From: Parabacteroides bouchesdurhonensis
GTDB lineage: Bacteria > Bacteroidota > Bacteroidia > Bacteroidales > Tannerellaceae
Assembly: GCF_900186615.1 (NCBI RefSeq)
Contig: NZ_LT896588.1
Span: forward strand, 130,882-194,881
Direction: 5' to 3'
Length of the DNA stretch: 64,000 bases
Part shown: positions 26,511 to 35,333 of the stretch, in pieces
Layout of the letters: each line of letters starts with the position of its first letter
Numbering within the stretch: position 1 is the first letter of the stretch
The notes under the pieces: generated by a model
Seen by the model: the letters and a program-made list of their open reading frames with translations, nothing else
Databases searched by the model: none
What the model was told of the DNA's origin: nothing
Translations under genes and position numbers: made by a program

Positions 26511-26585
26511 GGTGAAAGATGGGGTTCGAACCCACGACCCTTGGAACCACAATCCAATGCTCTAACCAACTGAGCTACATTCACC
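26511..26585 (-). tRNA. tRNA-His (anticodon GTG)
   Basis: Cloverleaf on the minus strand: extra 5' G opposite a C discriminator (the G-1:C73 identity pair of tRNA-His), D arm TAGCTCAGTTGGTTAGAGC, anticodon stem TTGGA/TCCAA with loop TTGTGGT, T arm GTGGG TTCGAAC CCCAT. One U-U mismatch sits at acceptor position 6:67. CCA is not encoded. Lies 99 bases past folD on the same strand and just before a terminator. Confidence 0.95.
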
Positions 26586-26684
26586 ATGTATATCTTATCG
26601 AATGATAATTTCTTTAAGACGGTGCAAAGATAGATATTCTTTTTTATTTCGCAAGTGTTTTTATTCAAAAATCACGCTAAAATA

Positions 26685-27581
26685 TCATTTATAGATAGCC
26701 TTTTTTCCGGCAAGCAGTGTGTTACGCATCAACGAAATAATAGTCATCGGCCCTACTCCGCCCGGTACTGGAGTGATATAAGAGCACTTAGGCGCCACTT
26801 CGTCAAACTTAACATCACCGGTCAGTTTGAATCCGCTTTTGGTAACGCTACTTGGCATACGGGTAGTTCCGACATCTACGATAACCGCGCCTTGCTTCAC
26901 CATATCGCCTTTCAGGAATTCCGGAACACCTAACGCAACAATGATAATATCGGCTTCAAGACACATTTGTTTCAGGTTTTTAGAACGGCTATGGCATACG
27001 GTAACCGTGCAATCTCCCGGATAAGCTTTCTGCATCATCAAGTTCGCCATCGGTTTACCTACAATATTGCTACGTCCTAACACCACACAGTGCTTGCCTT
27101 GCGTTTCTATATTATAACGCTTCAACAATTCAAGAATTCCGGCCGGAGTTGCGGAAACAAAACAGGGAAGTCCTATAGACATACGCCCTACATTGATAGG
27201 ATGGAAACCATCCACATCTTTCCGGTAATCAATTGCCTCAATAATTTTCTGCTCCGAAATATGTTTTGGCAACGGAAGCTGGACGATAAATCCATCTACG
27301 TCGGGATCATTGTTCAGTTCGTCTACTTTGCGCAATAATTCGTCTTCTGTCACATCGTCTTCATAACGGATCAGTGTAGATTTAAAACCTATTTCCCCAC
27401 AAGTCTTCACCTTGCTGGCTACATAAGTTTCACTACCTCCGTCGTGACCTACAAGAATTGCAGCCAGATGAGGTATTTTACCACCGGCAGCCTTGATCTG
27501 TGCTACCTCTTCGGCCATTTCCTTCTTCATCTGAGCAGAAACGGCTTTACCATCGAGTAACTGATAATGATTTTCTTCCAT
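26685..27581 (-). CDS. folD: Bifunctional methylenetetrahydrofolate dehydrogenase / cyclohydrolase
   Basis: Cytoplasmic enzyme interconverting 5,10-methylene-THF, methenyl-THF and 10-formyl-THF for purine and initiator-tRNA formylation. 298 residues, typical length. Signatures: [15 protein letters not shown] near 51-65 with the catalytic Lys in [19 protein letters not shown] near 94, [14 protein letters not shown] near 166 for NADP binding and the closing PGGVGPMT near 273. It follows ffh on the same strand with a 25-base gap, so the two are likely one transcript; tRNA-His follows. Confidence 0.97.
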   Translation of the reverse strand: MEENHYQLLDGKAVSAQMKKEMAEEVAQIKAAGGKIPHLAAILVGHDGGSETYVASKVKTCGEIGFKSTLIRYEDDVTEDELLRKVDELNNDPDVDGFIVQLPLPKHISEQKIIEAIDYRKDVDGFHPINVGRMSIGLPCFVSATPAGILELLKRYNIETQGKHCVVLGRSNIVGKPMANLMMQKAYPGDCTVTVCHSRSKNLKQMCLEADIIIVALGVPEFLKGDMVKQGAVIVDVGTTRMPSSVTKSGFKLTGDVKFDEVAPKCSYITPVPGGVGPMTIISLMRNTLLAGKKAIYK

Positions 27582-27606
27582 AATAAATATTATTGCCTTC
27601 TGTTAT

Positions 27607-28932
27607 TTATCGCTTGAATGAAGGAAGCTTTTTTGCCCCCGGTTTAGCTGCGGTAAGCATCTTCATCATTTTACGAGTTTCGTCAAACTGTTTAAGCAAT
27701 TTGTTTACTTCCTGGATACTGGTGCCGCTACCCTTAGCAATACGCTGACGGCGTGAACCATTCAGCACAGCCGGATTAGTACGTTCGGTAGGAGTCATTG
27801 AATAGATAATAGCTTCAATACTTTTGAAAGCATTATCATCTATATCTACATTCTTTAAAGCCTTGCCCACACCCGGAATCATGGATGCCAGTTCTTTCAG
27901 GTTACCCATTTTCTTTATCTGCTGTATCTGGGAAATGAAGTCGTTGAAGTCGAACTGGTTCTTTGCAATCTTCTTCTGCAAACGCTTGGCTTCTTCTTCA
28001 TCATACTGTTCCTGCGCACGTTCAACCAACGAAACGATGTCACCCATACCCAGTATACGGTCTGCCATACGTTCGGGGTGGAATACGTCCAGCGCGTCCA
28101 TCTTTTCGCCCGTACCTACAAACTTGATAGGTTTGTCTACTACGGTACGGATAGAAAGAGCGGCACCACCACGAGTATCACCGTCCAGCTTAGTAAGAAC
28201 AACTCCGTCGAAATCCAGACGGTCGTTAAATTCCTTAGCGGTATTAACGGCGTCCTGACCGGTCATAGAATCTACCACAAACAAGGTCTCATCCGGTTGG
28301 ATAGCACTCTTGATAGCAGCAATTTCTTTCATCATCTGTTCATCTATAGCCAAACGGCCGGCAGTATCGACAATCACCAGATCATTGCCTTTTTCTTTCG
28401 CTTCTTTAATAGCGTTCAGAGCAATCTCCACCGGATTTTTACTTTCCAGTTCCGCATATACAGGAACACCGATTTGCTCACCCAACACCTTTAACTGCTC
28501 GATAGCAGCAGGACGGTATACGTCGCAAGCAACCAATAACGGAGATTTGCTTTTCTTGGTTTTCAACATATTGGCCAGCTTGCCGGTAAAAGTAGTCTTA
28601 CCAGAACCTTGCAGACCGGACATCAGGATAACAGCCGGATTTCCTTTCAAATTCAGTTCCGTAGCCGTACCTCCCATCAAGGTCGCCAATTCATCGTGTA
28701 CGATCTTAACCATCAACTGGCTAGGTTTTACAGAAGTAAGCACGTTCTGTCCCAATGCCTTTGTCTTCACCGTATCGGTAAAGCTCTTTGCCACTTTATA
28801 GTTCACGTCGGCATCCAGCAATGCTTTACGCACATCTTTCAGCGTTTCCGCCACATTGATCTCGGTGATTTTACCCTCACCTTTCAACAGTTTAAACGAT
28901 CTGTCTAACCTTTCGCTTAAATTTTCAAACAT
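27607..28932 (-). CDS. ffh: Signal recognition particle protein (SRP54)
   Basis: GTPase that binds signal peptides of membrane proteins as they leave the ribosome and delivers them to FtsY. 441 residues: N domain about 1-85, G domain with GLQGSGKTT near 107, DTAGRLAID near 189 and TKLDGDTRGG near 247, then a methionine-containing M domain from about 300 with the RNA-binding signature GSRRQRIAKGSGTS near 396. Full length. Probably the first gene of an ffh-folD unit with its own TATCTTTG element. SRP RNA itself is not seen in the window. Confidence 0.97.
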   Translation of the reverse strand: MFENLSERLDRSFKLLKGEGKITEINVAETLKDVRKALLDADVNYKVAKSFTDTVKTKALGQNVLTSVKPSQLMVKIVHDELATLMGGTATELNLKGNPAVILMSGLQGSGKTTFTGKLANMLKTKKSKSPLLVACDVYRPAAIEQLKVLGEQIGVPVYAELESKNPVEIALNAIKEAKEKGNDLVIVDTAGRLAIDEQMMKEIAAIKSAIQPDETLFVVDSMTGQDAVNTAKEFNDRLDFDGVVLTKLDGDTRGGAALSIRTVVDKPIKFVGTGEKMDALDVFHPERMADRILGMGDIVSLVERAQEQYDEEEAKRLQKKIAKNQFDFNDFISQIQQIKKMGNLKELASMIPGVGKALKNVDIDDNAFKSIEAIIYSMTPTERTNPAVLNGSRRQRIAKGSGTSIQEVNKLLKQFDETRKMMKMLTAAKPGAKKLPSFKR

Positions 28933-28973
28933 AATTCAATATGTATATTTTATTATTTTCTACCAATAGGCGG

Positions 28974-28981
28974 CAAAGATA
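28974..28981 (-). promoter_or_regulatory. -7 element of ffh
   Basis: TATCTTTG on the minus strand, perfect TAnnTTTG, 41 bases before the ffh start. Confidence 0.55.
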
Positions 28982-29170
28982 CAAAAAAATCCCTTATCTC
29001 TGATTTACTTTTCCAGCACTTTCAGCTTCTCTTTCAAAGAATCTTTTCCACAACCTTTCCATATATCTATACTATTTACTTCCGGCTTTATCAATTCCAC
29101 AAGCTGGAACTTCCATTATCACAACAGTAAGCAACAGAGCAAGCAAAGCATCCTCTTTACTTATCGGAGA

Positions 29171-29246
29171 TTTGTTTCATTTTGTTTCATGCCGGTGAAA
29201 CTTTTGTTCCATGCTGGTGAAACTTTTGTTTCATGCCGGTGGAACA
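29171..29246. repeat. Tandem array of 22-bp palindromic units (array 1)
   Basis: A half unit (29171-29180) followed by three complete units at 29181-29202, 29203-29224 and 29225-29246, each exactly 22 bp. Core of each unit, plus strand: GTTTCATGCCGGTGAAAC, GTTCCATGCTGGTGAAAC, GTTTCATGCCGGTGGAAC. Each can fold as GTTYCA/TGRAAC around a 6-base centre, linked by TTTT. The array starts 47 bases past the MATE stop. The remaining sequence between ffh and the MATE gene (28982-29170) shows no supported gene. Confidence 0.85.
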
Positions 29247-29292
29247 AAAACATAGAAACGACCTTAAATTTATTATTACTTGAATGTCAATT

Positions 29293-30594
29293 TTAGTTCC
29301 CAAACGCAAATCTCTTGGAATAACGGAACCAGGCCGCCAGCAAGAGACCTCTTAGTAATAAATAAGTGAGGAATGCCAACCAAAGTGCATGATTCCCCAG
29401 ATTTGTTTCAAGCATATAATAGATACCGAAAAAGCTGGCCATAGCCATAAACATAGAATAAAGCATCGGACGCGTAACGGTTGCTCCTATAAATATCCCA
29501 TCCCAAAGAAAAGCGGAAAAGCCTGCCAACGGTATGGCTAATACCCAATAGAAGTATGTATTTGCCTCTATTATCACGTCACGGTTATTTGTCAAAAGGG
29601 AAAGGAATCCTTCTCCTCCTATTCCATATAATAAGGTAAATGACAAAGCCAATCCTGTTCCCCAATAAAACAGCAAACGGACGGCACGGCGGAACAGCAC
29701 TTCGTTTCGCGCTCCGATATAACGTCCGGACAACGCTTCCCCCGCATATGCGAAACCGTCCATGATATATGAAAAGAGAGTAAACAACTGCATCAGTAAT
29801 GTATTGACAGCCAACACAACATCGCCATGCTTTGCTCCGGTAGACGTAAAAAAGGCAGTTACGGCAATCAGACAAAGCGTTCTGAAAAAGATATCTCCGT
29901 TTACAGAAAAGAAGCGACGCATAGCCGGATATTGCAAGCTTTGCTTAAAATGAAGCTTGACCGTTAGTTTTTTATAATAACGCAACCATAAAAAGACAGC
30001 CAACAAAAGGCCTCCATACTGGGCAAGCAATGTGCCCAAAGCTACGCCTTCCACTTTCATGTGGCATACAAACACGAAAAAAAGACTGAAACAAATATTC
30101 AATACGTTCTGCACGATAGCTATAACCATAGGAAAACGGGAGTTCTGCATTCCGATAAACCACCCGACAAAGCCGTATAATCCTAATACGGCAGGCGCTC
30201 CCCAGATGCAAATCCGAAAGTAAATAGTGGCCAGGCGTTGCACTTCCGTACTCGTGTCTAATAAATGAAAAGCAATGCGTTCAATCGGATATTGAAGGAT
30301 AAATAATAGCGCGGCAACGGAAAATCCGACACTAACAGCACGTACCAAAACGTTGACGGCTTCCTCCATATCTCTCTTTCCATAGGCTTGGGAAGTCATT
30401 CCGCTAGTTCCCATGCGGAGAAAGCCAAAACTCCAATAGATGATATTGAACAACAATCCTCCTACGGCAATAGCCCCGATATAAGCCGCCGAACCTAAAT
30501 GACCAACTATAGTTACGTCTATCAGTCCCAGCAAAGGAACGGTTATATTGGATATAATGGAAGGTATAGCCAGTTGCAGTATCTTTTTGTTCAT
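29293..30594 (-). CDS. MATE family efflux transporter
   Basis: Inner-membrane multidrug/toxin antiporter of 433 residues with about 12 hydrophobic segments, of the DinF-like branch of MATE. The start is the ATG giving MNKKILQLAIPSIISN, preceded by a good -7 element; an in-frame ATG ten codons earlier overlaps that element. Family signatures: PLLGLIDVTIVGHLGSAAYIGA in the first repeat (shown in part: LIDVTIVGHLG near 22) and the related GFAYAGEALSGRYIGA in the second (near 285). Divergent from guaA with about 120 bases between. Substrate unknown. Confidence 0.93.
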   Translation of the reverse strand: MNKKILQLAIPSIISNITVPLLGLIDVTIVGHLGSAAYIGAIAVGGLLFNIIYWSFGFLRMGTSGMTSQAYGKRDMEEAVNVLVRAVSVGFSVAALLFILQYPIERIAFHLLDTSTEVQRLATIYFRICIWGAPAVLGLYGFVGWFIGMQNSRFPMVIAIVQNVLNICFSLFFVFVCHMKVEGVALGTLLAQYGGLLLAVFLWLRYYKKLTVKLHFKQSLQYPAMRRFFSVNGDIFFRTLCLIAVTAFFTSTGAKHGDVVLAVNTLLMQLFTLFSYIMDGFAYAGEALSGRYIGARNEVLFRRAVRLLFYWGTGLALSFTLLYGIGGEGFLSLLTNNRDVIIEANTYFYWVLAIPLAGFSAFLWDGIFIGATVTRPMLYSMFMAMASFFGIYYMLETNLGNHALWLAFLTYLLLRGLLLAAWFRYSKRFAFGN

Positions 30595-30617
30595 AGAAGC
30601 CCATCGTTTTGAGACAA

Positions 30618-30625
30618 CAAACATA
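30618..30625 (-). promoter_or_regulatory. -7 element of the MATE gene
   Basis: TATGTTTG on the minus strand, perfect TAnnTTTG, 23 bases before the chosen start codon, which supports that start over the upstream ATG. Confidence 0.6.
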
Positions 30626-30678
30626 GTAAAATAATAGAATATTTACGAACACACCTTTCTTGCTTCCCGAAATATTAC

Positions 30679-30686
30679 TACCTTTG
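30679..30686 (+). promoter_or_regulatory. -7 element of guaA
   Basis: TACCTTTG, perfect TAnnTTTG, 28 bases before the guaA start. A TTG at 30660-30662 is only 16 bases upstream. The leader is too short for a purine riboswitch and none is seen. Confidence 0.6.
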
Positions 30687-30714
30687 CCCCACTTCAATTA
30701 AACACAGACATTGC

Positions 30715-32235
30715 ATGCACGAGAAAATTATTATTCTTGATTTCGGCTCGCAAACAACTCAGTTGATTGGCCGTAGAGTCAGAGAGTTGAATATGTATTG
30801 CGAGATTGTTCCTTACAACAAGTTTCCGCATAACGCAACCGATGTGAAGGGTGTGATCCTTTCCGGCAGTCCGTATTCCGTTTATGATGCCAGCGCTTTT
30901 AAAGCGGACTTAAGCGAAATACGAGAAAAATATCCTGTATTGGGTATCTGTTATGGAGCGCAATTCCTTGCTTACACATCAGGAGGCAACGTAGAACCGG
31001 CCAACTCGCGCGAGTACGGACGTGCCAATCTGTCCTATATCAACAGCGAAGATCCATTGCTGAAAGGTATCGATACGGGTTCGCAGATATGGATGTCTCA
31101 TGGTGATACAATTACGGTTTTACCGGAAAACTTCAAAATTATTGCCAGTACAGACGATGTTAAAGCCGCTGCTTATCATGTGGAAGGTGAGCCTACCTGG
31201 GGCGTACAATTCCATCCGGAAGTATTCCATACAACAGATGGTACAAAGCTGCTGGACAATTTCTTAAATATCTGCGGATGTGCCAAAGACTGGACTCCTG
31301 CTTCGTTCATAGAATCTACTGTTGCCGAACTTAAAGAGCAGTTGGGTGACGATAAAGTAATTCTGGCTCTATCCGGCGGTGTAGATTCATCCGTAACGGC
31401 TGTTTTGCTTAACAAAGCCATCGGAAAGAATCTGACTTGTATCTTCGTTGACCACGGTTTGCTACGTAAGAACGAATTTGAAAACGTATTGAAAGATTAT
31501 GAACATTTAGGATTGAATGTTATCGGTGTTAATGCAAAAGACCGCTTCTACAAAGAACTGGCAGGTGTAAGCGAACCGGAACAGAAGCGCAAAATCATAG
31601 GAAAAGGGTTTATTGATGTATTCGACGAAGAAGCCCGCAAACTGAAAGACATTAAATGGCTGGGACAAGGTACGATCTATCCGGATGTTATCGAATCTCT
31701 ATCTATTACCGGAACGGTTATCAAAAGTCACCACAATGTAGGCGGACTGCCTAAGCAGATGAACCTGAAACTGGTAGAACCGCTTCGTCTTCTTTTCAAA
31801 GATGAAGTCCGTCGCGTAGGTATGGAATTAGGGATGCAGCCGCATTTGATTAAACGCCATCCGTTCCCGGGTCCGGGTCTTGGTATCCGTATTCTGGGCG
31901 ACATCACTCCTGAGAAAGTTCGTATCCTTCAGGATGCCGACGATATTTATATGACTTTGATGCGTGAATGGGGCTTATACGATAAGATATGGCAAGCCGG
32001 AGCAATCTTGCTTCCTATTCGTTCGGTAGGCGTCATGGGTGACGAACGTACATACGAGAATACTGTTGCCCTGCGTGCTGTAACTTCTACGGACGCAATG
32101 ACTGCGGATTGGGCGCAATTGCCTTACGAATTTCTTGCTAAAGTTTCCAACGAAATCATTAACAAGGTGAAAGGTGTAAACCGCGTAGTGTATGACATCA
32201 GCTCCAAACCTCCTGCAACTATCGAGTGGGAATAA
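30715..32235 (+). CDS. guaA: GMP synthase (glutamine-hydrolysing)
   Basis: Converts XMP to GMP with ATP and glutamine in the cytoplasm. 506 residues, normal length. Glutaminase domain about 1-195: nucleophile Cys in GICYGAQF near 82, His/Glu of the triad in QFHPEVFHT near 163. ATP-pyrophosphatase domain with PP-loop LSGGVDSS near 220. C-terminal dimerisation domain with [13 protein letters not shown] near 384 and the conserved end KPPATIEWE. Single gene with strong terminator after. Confidence 0.97.
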   Translation: MHEKIIILDFGSQTTQLIGRRVRELNMYCEIVPYNKFPHNATDVKGVILSGSPYSVYDASAFKADLSEIREKYPVLGICYGAQFLAYTSGGNVEPANSREYGRANLSYINSEDPLLKGIDTGSQIWMSHGDTITVLPENFKIIASTDDVKAAAYHVEGEPTWGVQFHPEVFHTTDGTKLLDNFLNICGCAKDWTPASFIESTVAELKEQLGDDKVILALSGGVDSSVTAVLLNKAIGKNLTCIFVDHGLLRKNEFENVLKDYEHLGLNVIGVNAKDRFYKELAGVSEPEQKRKIIGKGFIDVFDEEARKLKDIKWLGQGTIYPDVIESLSITGTVIKSHHNVGGLPKQMNLKLVEPLRLLFKDEVRRVGMELGMQPHLIKRHPFPGPGLGIRILGDITPEKVRILQDADDIYMTLMREWGLYDKIWQAGAILLPIRSVGVMGDERTYENTVALRAVTSTDAMTADWAQLPYEFLAKVSNEIINKVKGVNRVVYDISSKPPATIEWE

Positions 32236-32254
32236 TCAAATTATTAGAAATAGG

Positions 32255-32289
32255 AAAGGGCGTCGTAAAGTTATTTTACGACGCCCTTT
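32255..32289. terminator. Bidirectional terminator
   Basis: AAAGGGCGTCGTAAA, loop GTTAT, TTTACGACGCCCTTT: perfect 15-bp stem 20 bases past guaA and 33 bases past the rsmE stop on the opposite strand. Confidence 0.92.
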
Positions 32290-32321
32290 ATGTATTTTAC
32301 ATTTTATAAGTTCCGAATGAA

Positions 32322-33020
32322 TTACTGATTCAGTATGTGAATCGTATGGCAAGCGATTAAAGCTGCTGTTTCCGTGCGTAAACGGCTTTCGCCTAACGAG
32401 ATCGGTTCAAATCCGTTTTGCAAGGCAAGCTTTATTTCCTCCGGGCTGAAATCACCTTCAGGACCTATCAGAATAAGGGCATTTTCTCCCGGACGATAAG
32501 TCGCTTTTAGCAGAGGTTTTTCTCCTTCTTCGCAATGAGCTATGAATTTCCGTCCATCGAAAGAAGAAGTGACAAACTTTTTGAAATCTGTCATCCCTGT
32601 CAATTGTGGCAATGTTGCTTTCTGAGATTGCTTCATGGCACTTATCAGAATCTTCTCCAAACGTGCCGGCTTGATTTCTTTCCGTTCGGAAAAGCGGCAA
32701 TTCAGACAAGTAATTCCATTAATCCCAACCTCCGTAGCTTTCTCTGCAAACCATTCCATCCTGTCCATATTCTTCGTCGGCGCAACAGCTATATGGATAT
32801 TAAAGTTCCATAAAGCTGGTTGTTGCCAGCTTTCCAGAATATTCACTTCACAATGCTTGGGATGCGCACGGCTAATTGCTGCTTTATAAAAACTACCGGC
32901 TCCGTCTGTCAACAGGATTTCATCGCCTTCCGACAAACGAAGTACACGGATACAATGCCCTGCCTCCTCTTCGGGAAGTTCATTGTTCACCGCAATATCA
33001 GGAGTATAAAATATCTGCAT
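32322..33020 (-). CDS. rsmE: 16S rRNA (uracil-1498-N3) methyltransferase
   Basis: SPOUT-class enzyme methylating U1498 in the ribosomal decoding region; 232 residues. N-terminal PUA-like RNA-binding part (HCIRVLRLSEGDEILLTDG near 22) and the trefoil-knot SAM site: VAPTKNMDRMEWFAEKATEVG near 78, LILIGPEGDFSPEE near 186 and SLGESRLRTETAAL near 211. Last gene of a three-gene run (DUF151 protein, nucleoside transporter, rsmE) with 4 bases or less between neighbours. Confidence 0.95.
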   Translation of the reverse strand: MQIFYTPDIAVNNELPEEEAGHCIRVLRLSEGDEILLTDGAGSFYKAAISRAHPKHCEVNILESWQQPALWNFNIHIAVAPTKNMDRMEWFAEKATEVGINGITCLNCRFSERKEIKPARLEKILISAMKQSQKATLPQLTGMTDFKKFVTSSFDGRKFIAHCEEGEKPLLKATYRPGENALILIGPEGDFSPEEIKLALQNGFEPISLGESRLRTETAALIACHTIHILNQ

Positions 33021-33024
33021 AATC

Positions 33025-34341
33025 TTATCCCAGTATCATACCTATAATTGTAGCGGAAAGGACAGACACTAACGCTCCTCCAATCATGGCCGGAACACCA
33101 ATGCGGGAAATCAGTCCGCGTTTCTCCGGAGCAAGCACCCCCAATCCACCCAACAAAATACCAATAGATGAAATATTAGCAAAACCACAAAGTATATAAG
33201 TAGACATCAATATCGATTTTTGATACATAAATAAACCGGCATCCTTCCATTGTTGCAATTGGAAATAAGCAACAAATTCATTCAATATCGTTTTCTGTCC
33301 CAATAGAGAACCAACAAGCATTATGTCTTGACTGGGCACACCTATCAGCCACATAAAAGGAGAAGCAATTACTCCTAAAATAAACTGGAACGTCAAACCC
33401 TGGGCTTTTCCATCCGTGATCTTTACAATCCAGTCGTTCAAGCCTGTATAACGTCCGATAAGACCTTCTGTTATATAGTTTGCCAACGCAACCAAAGAGA
33501 TAAAGACTAATAGCATAGCTGCAATATTAGTCATTAGCTTTACTCCGGTTAGCGTCCCCGATGAAATAGCATCCAATATATTTGACTTACGGCCTTCCTT
33601 CTCTAAACCTATAGCATGATCAGAAGCCGGTTCAGTTTGCGGACAGAGCATTTTTGCCAACACAATAGAACCGGGAACGGCCATCACAGAAGCAGAAAGT
33701 AAATGTTTTGCAAACAATACCTTGGAAGCAGGATCTGTTCCTCCTAACATCCCGATATAAGTTCCCATCACAGAGCCGGCAATTGTTCCCATCCCGGATA
33801 CCATTACTAAAAATATTTCAGAGCGGTTCATTGTCGGTAAATAATTCTTAATCAATACCGGCGATTCGGTCATTCCCATAAATATATTGCCGGAAGCAAC
33901 CAATCCTTCTGAACCGGAAATATTCATACATTTCCTCAATATCCACGAGAAAGCGCCGACTATTCGTTGAATAATCCCCCAATGATAGAACATAGAAACC
34001 AATGCGGAAAAGAAAATCACAATAGGCAGTGAATGAAGCAAGAAGCTAAAACCTGCACTTTTAGAAGCATACGGGCCTAATAGAAAAGATAATCCCGCAT
34101 CTGTAAAATCCATCAGTTTAACAAAGACCCTGCCCAAACCTTCAAGAAGTCCACCAATAAAAGGAATGTACAATACTGCCAACGCAAATACAATTTGCAT
34201 GAACAGTCCGCCTCCTACTAATTTCCAATCGATTTTTTTCCGGTCGTAACTTAAGCCATAAGCAATGGCTAATATCGCAATAATACCCAAGATTCCTCTT
34301 AATAGAGAAATCAATCCAAATCCTCCTTGTTGTTCAATCAT
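33025..34341 (-). CDS. NupC-type concentrative nucleoside transporter
   Basis: Inner-membrane cation-coupled nucleoside uptake protein of the CNT family, 438 residues with about nine hydrophobic stretches. The Gate and core signatures are visible: SGMGTIAGSVMGTYIGMLG near 181, GNIFMGMTESPVLIKNYL near 150, GVPSQDIMLVGSLLGQKT near 320 and CGFANISSIGILLGG near 370. Its ATG overlaps the stop of the preceding DUF151 gene (4 bases) and rsmE starts 4 bases after it, so the three are translated from one message. Specificity (purine versus pyrimidine) not determined. Confidence 0.94.
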   Translation of the reverse strand: MIEQQGGFGLISLLRGILGIIAILAIAYGLSYDRKKIDWKLVGGGLFMQIVFALAVLYIPFIGGLLEGLGRVFVKLMDFTDAGLSFLLGPYASKSAGFSFLLHSLPIVIFFSALVSMFYHWGIIQRIVGAFSWILRKCMNISGSEGLVASGNIFMGMTESPVLIKNYLPTMNRSEIFLVMVSGMGTIAGSVMGTYIGMLGGTDPASKVLFAKHLLSASVMAVPGSIVLAKMLCPQTEPASDHAIGLEKEGRKSNILDAISSGTLTGVKLMTNIAAMLLVFISLVALANYITEGLIGRYTGLNDWIVKITDGKAQGLTFQFILGVIASPFMWLIGVPSQDIMLVGSLLGQKTILNEFVAYFQLQQWKDAGLFMYQKSILMSTYILCGFANISSIGILLGGLGVLAPEKRGLISRIGVPAMIGGALVSVLSATIIGMILG

Positions 34342-34979
34342 TTAGTTTTGTCCTCCTCTTCCCGGCGACGTAATTCGTCTTTATACATTTTGGCATATTC
34401 GTAGTTCTCATCAGCAATCGCTTCTTCCAGACGCTCGCTTATTTCTTCTTTATCCAAAAGCGAAAGCCATCTTTTTAACTCGGCTTCATCATGAATATCT
34501 TCAGGCTCCATATCCAGTAAATCATCGTCGAAATATTTATCATCCTTTACATCTATAATAGGAGCTTCCTCTAAGACAATTCCACTTTCACGAACAATAT
34601 CTTCTGTTGTATATATATCACATTTTACACGAAGAGCGATAGCAATGGCATCGGATGTACGTGAATCCAAGCGAACCTGCCTTGTGCCATCGTCAAACAG
34701 GAGTTCGGAGAAAAAGACCCCATCTTCAAACTTATAGATAAAGACCTCAAGCAAACGTACGCCAAAGGCTTGAAAAAATGTAGAAAACAAATCATGGGTT
34801 AAAGGACGGGGAGGCATTATATGCTCTAAAGCAATAGCAATAGATTGAGCCTCTGATGTTCCGACAATGATAGGAATACGGCGTGGTCCGTCTTCTTCTG
34901 CCAAAATGAGCGCGTAAGCTCCAGATTGCACTTGACTGTTCGTTAATCCCTGAACCCGTAATTTTATTCTTGTATCCAC
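34338..34979 (-). CDS. Bifunctional-nuclease-domain protein (DUF151) with UVR motif
   Basis: Soluble cytoplasmic protein of 213 residues starting with GTG. Residues 1-140 form the DUF151/BFN domain (PIIVGTSEAQSIAIALE near 35, LDSRTSDAIAIALR near 105), a fold assigned nuclease activity in plant homologues. The C-terminus carries a UVR motif (ERLEEAIADENYEYAKMYKDE near 180), as in UvrB/UvrC and ClpC, usually a protein-protein contact. This two-part architecture is common in Bacteroidota and Actinobacteria. First gene of the operon with the nucleoside transporter and rsmE. Molecular role unproven. Confidence 0.9.
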   Translation of the reverse strand: MDTRIKLRVQGLTNSQVQSGAYALILAEEDGPRRIPIIVGTSEAQSIAIALEHIMPPRPLTHDLFSTFFQAFGVRLLEVFIYKFEDGVFFSELLFDDGTRQVRLDSRTSDAIAIALRVKCDIYTTEDIVRESGIVLEEAPIIDVKDDKYFDDDLLDMEPEDIHDEAELKRWLSLLDKEEISERLEEAIADENYEYAKMYKDELRRREEEDKTK

Positions 34980-35011
34980 AACCTGATATGTTTAATAATC
35001 TTATACAAAGG

Positions 35012-35019
35012 CAAAAGTA
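35012..35019 (-). promoter_or_regulatory. -7 element of the DUF151-nupC-rsmE operon
   Basis: TACTTTTG on the minus strand, perfect TAnnTTTG, 32 bases before the GTG start. The rest of 34980-35333 holds a terminator and one weak short frame only. Confidence 0.6.
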
Positions 35020-35145
35020 ATATTATTTTATAATTTATTGCTTACTTCCTGAAAAGAAAAGCAGCAAAAACAAGCGGTGTAAGTCTCATTAATAACAACA
35101 ATACATAAAAAACGGATGCATTAAGATATATGAATAATGTATATA

Positions 35146-35174
35146 AAAAAGAAAAGGTTGTCATCCCGACAACC
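35146..35174 (-). terminator. Terminator of the thioredoxin-M48 operon
   Basis: On the minus strand GGTTGTC, loop GGGAT, GACAACC followed directly by TTTTCTTTTTT, a textbook intrinsic terminator. It lies about 160 bases past the M48 stop, leaving an unusually long 3' untranslated region. Confidence 0.75.
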
Positions 35175-35205
35175 AATCTTCATTGCTAACCTTAAATCTA
35201 ATACC

Positions 35206-35322
35206 ATGAAAAACACTGTGCAAAAATACGCTTTTTATGCTATACAGCATAACCGCAAAGCATATTTCACACTTATTTTAGCAATATTTTCATGTTTTCA
35301 GATATTATTTAAAGGTTGTTAA
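35206..35322 (+). CDS. Possible small membrane protein (38 aa)
   Basis: ATG preceded by CTAATACC, a context often seen before real starts in this phylum, opens a 38-codon frame: basic amphipathic first half (MKNTVQKYAFYAIQHNRKAY) and a hydrophobic second half ending in FKGC. No promoter element was found, it runs antisense to the likely 3' untranslated region of the M48 gene, and no family is recognised. Listed as a weak candidate only. Confidence 0.2.
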   Translation: MKNTVQKYAFYAIQHNRKAYFTLILAIFSCFQILFKGC

Positions 35323-35333
35323 TATTATAATAT

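Noticed and set aside
26511..26585. tRNA-His suspected to be a pseudogene because of the U-U pair at 6:67
   Set aside because: All other stems, the G-1:C73 pair, anticodon and T-loop are intact, so it is most likely functional.
29171..29246. Possible CRISPR array (regular short repeats)
   Set aside because: Units are contiguous 22-bp copies without unique spacers, and no cas genes are in the window.
30625..30714. Purine riboswitch before guaA
   Set aside because: The predicted leader is under 30 bases and contains no three-way-junction elements.
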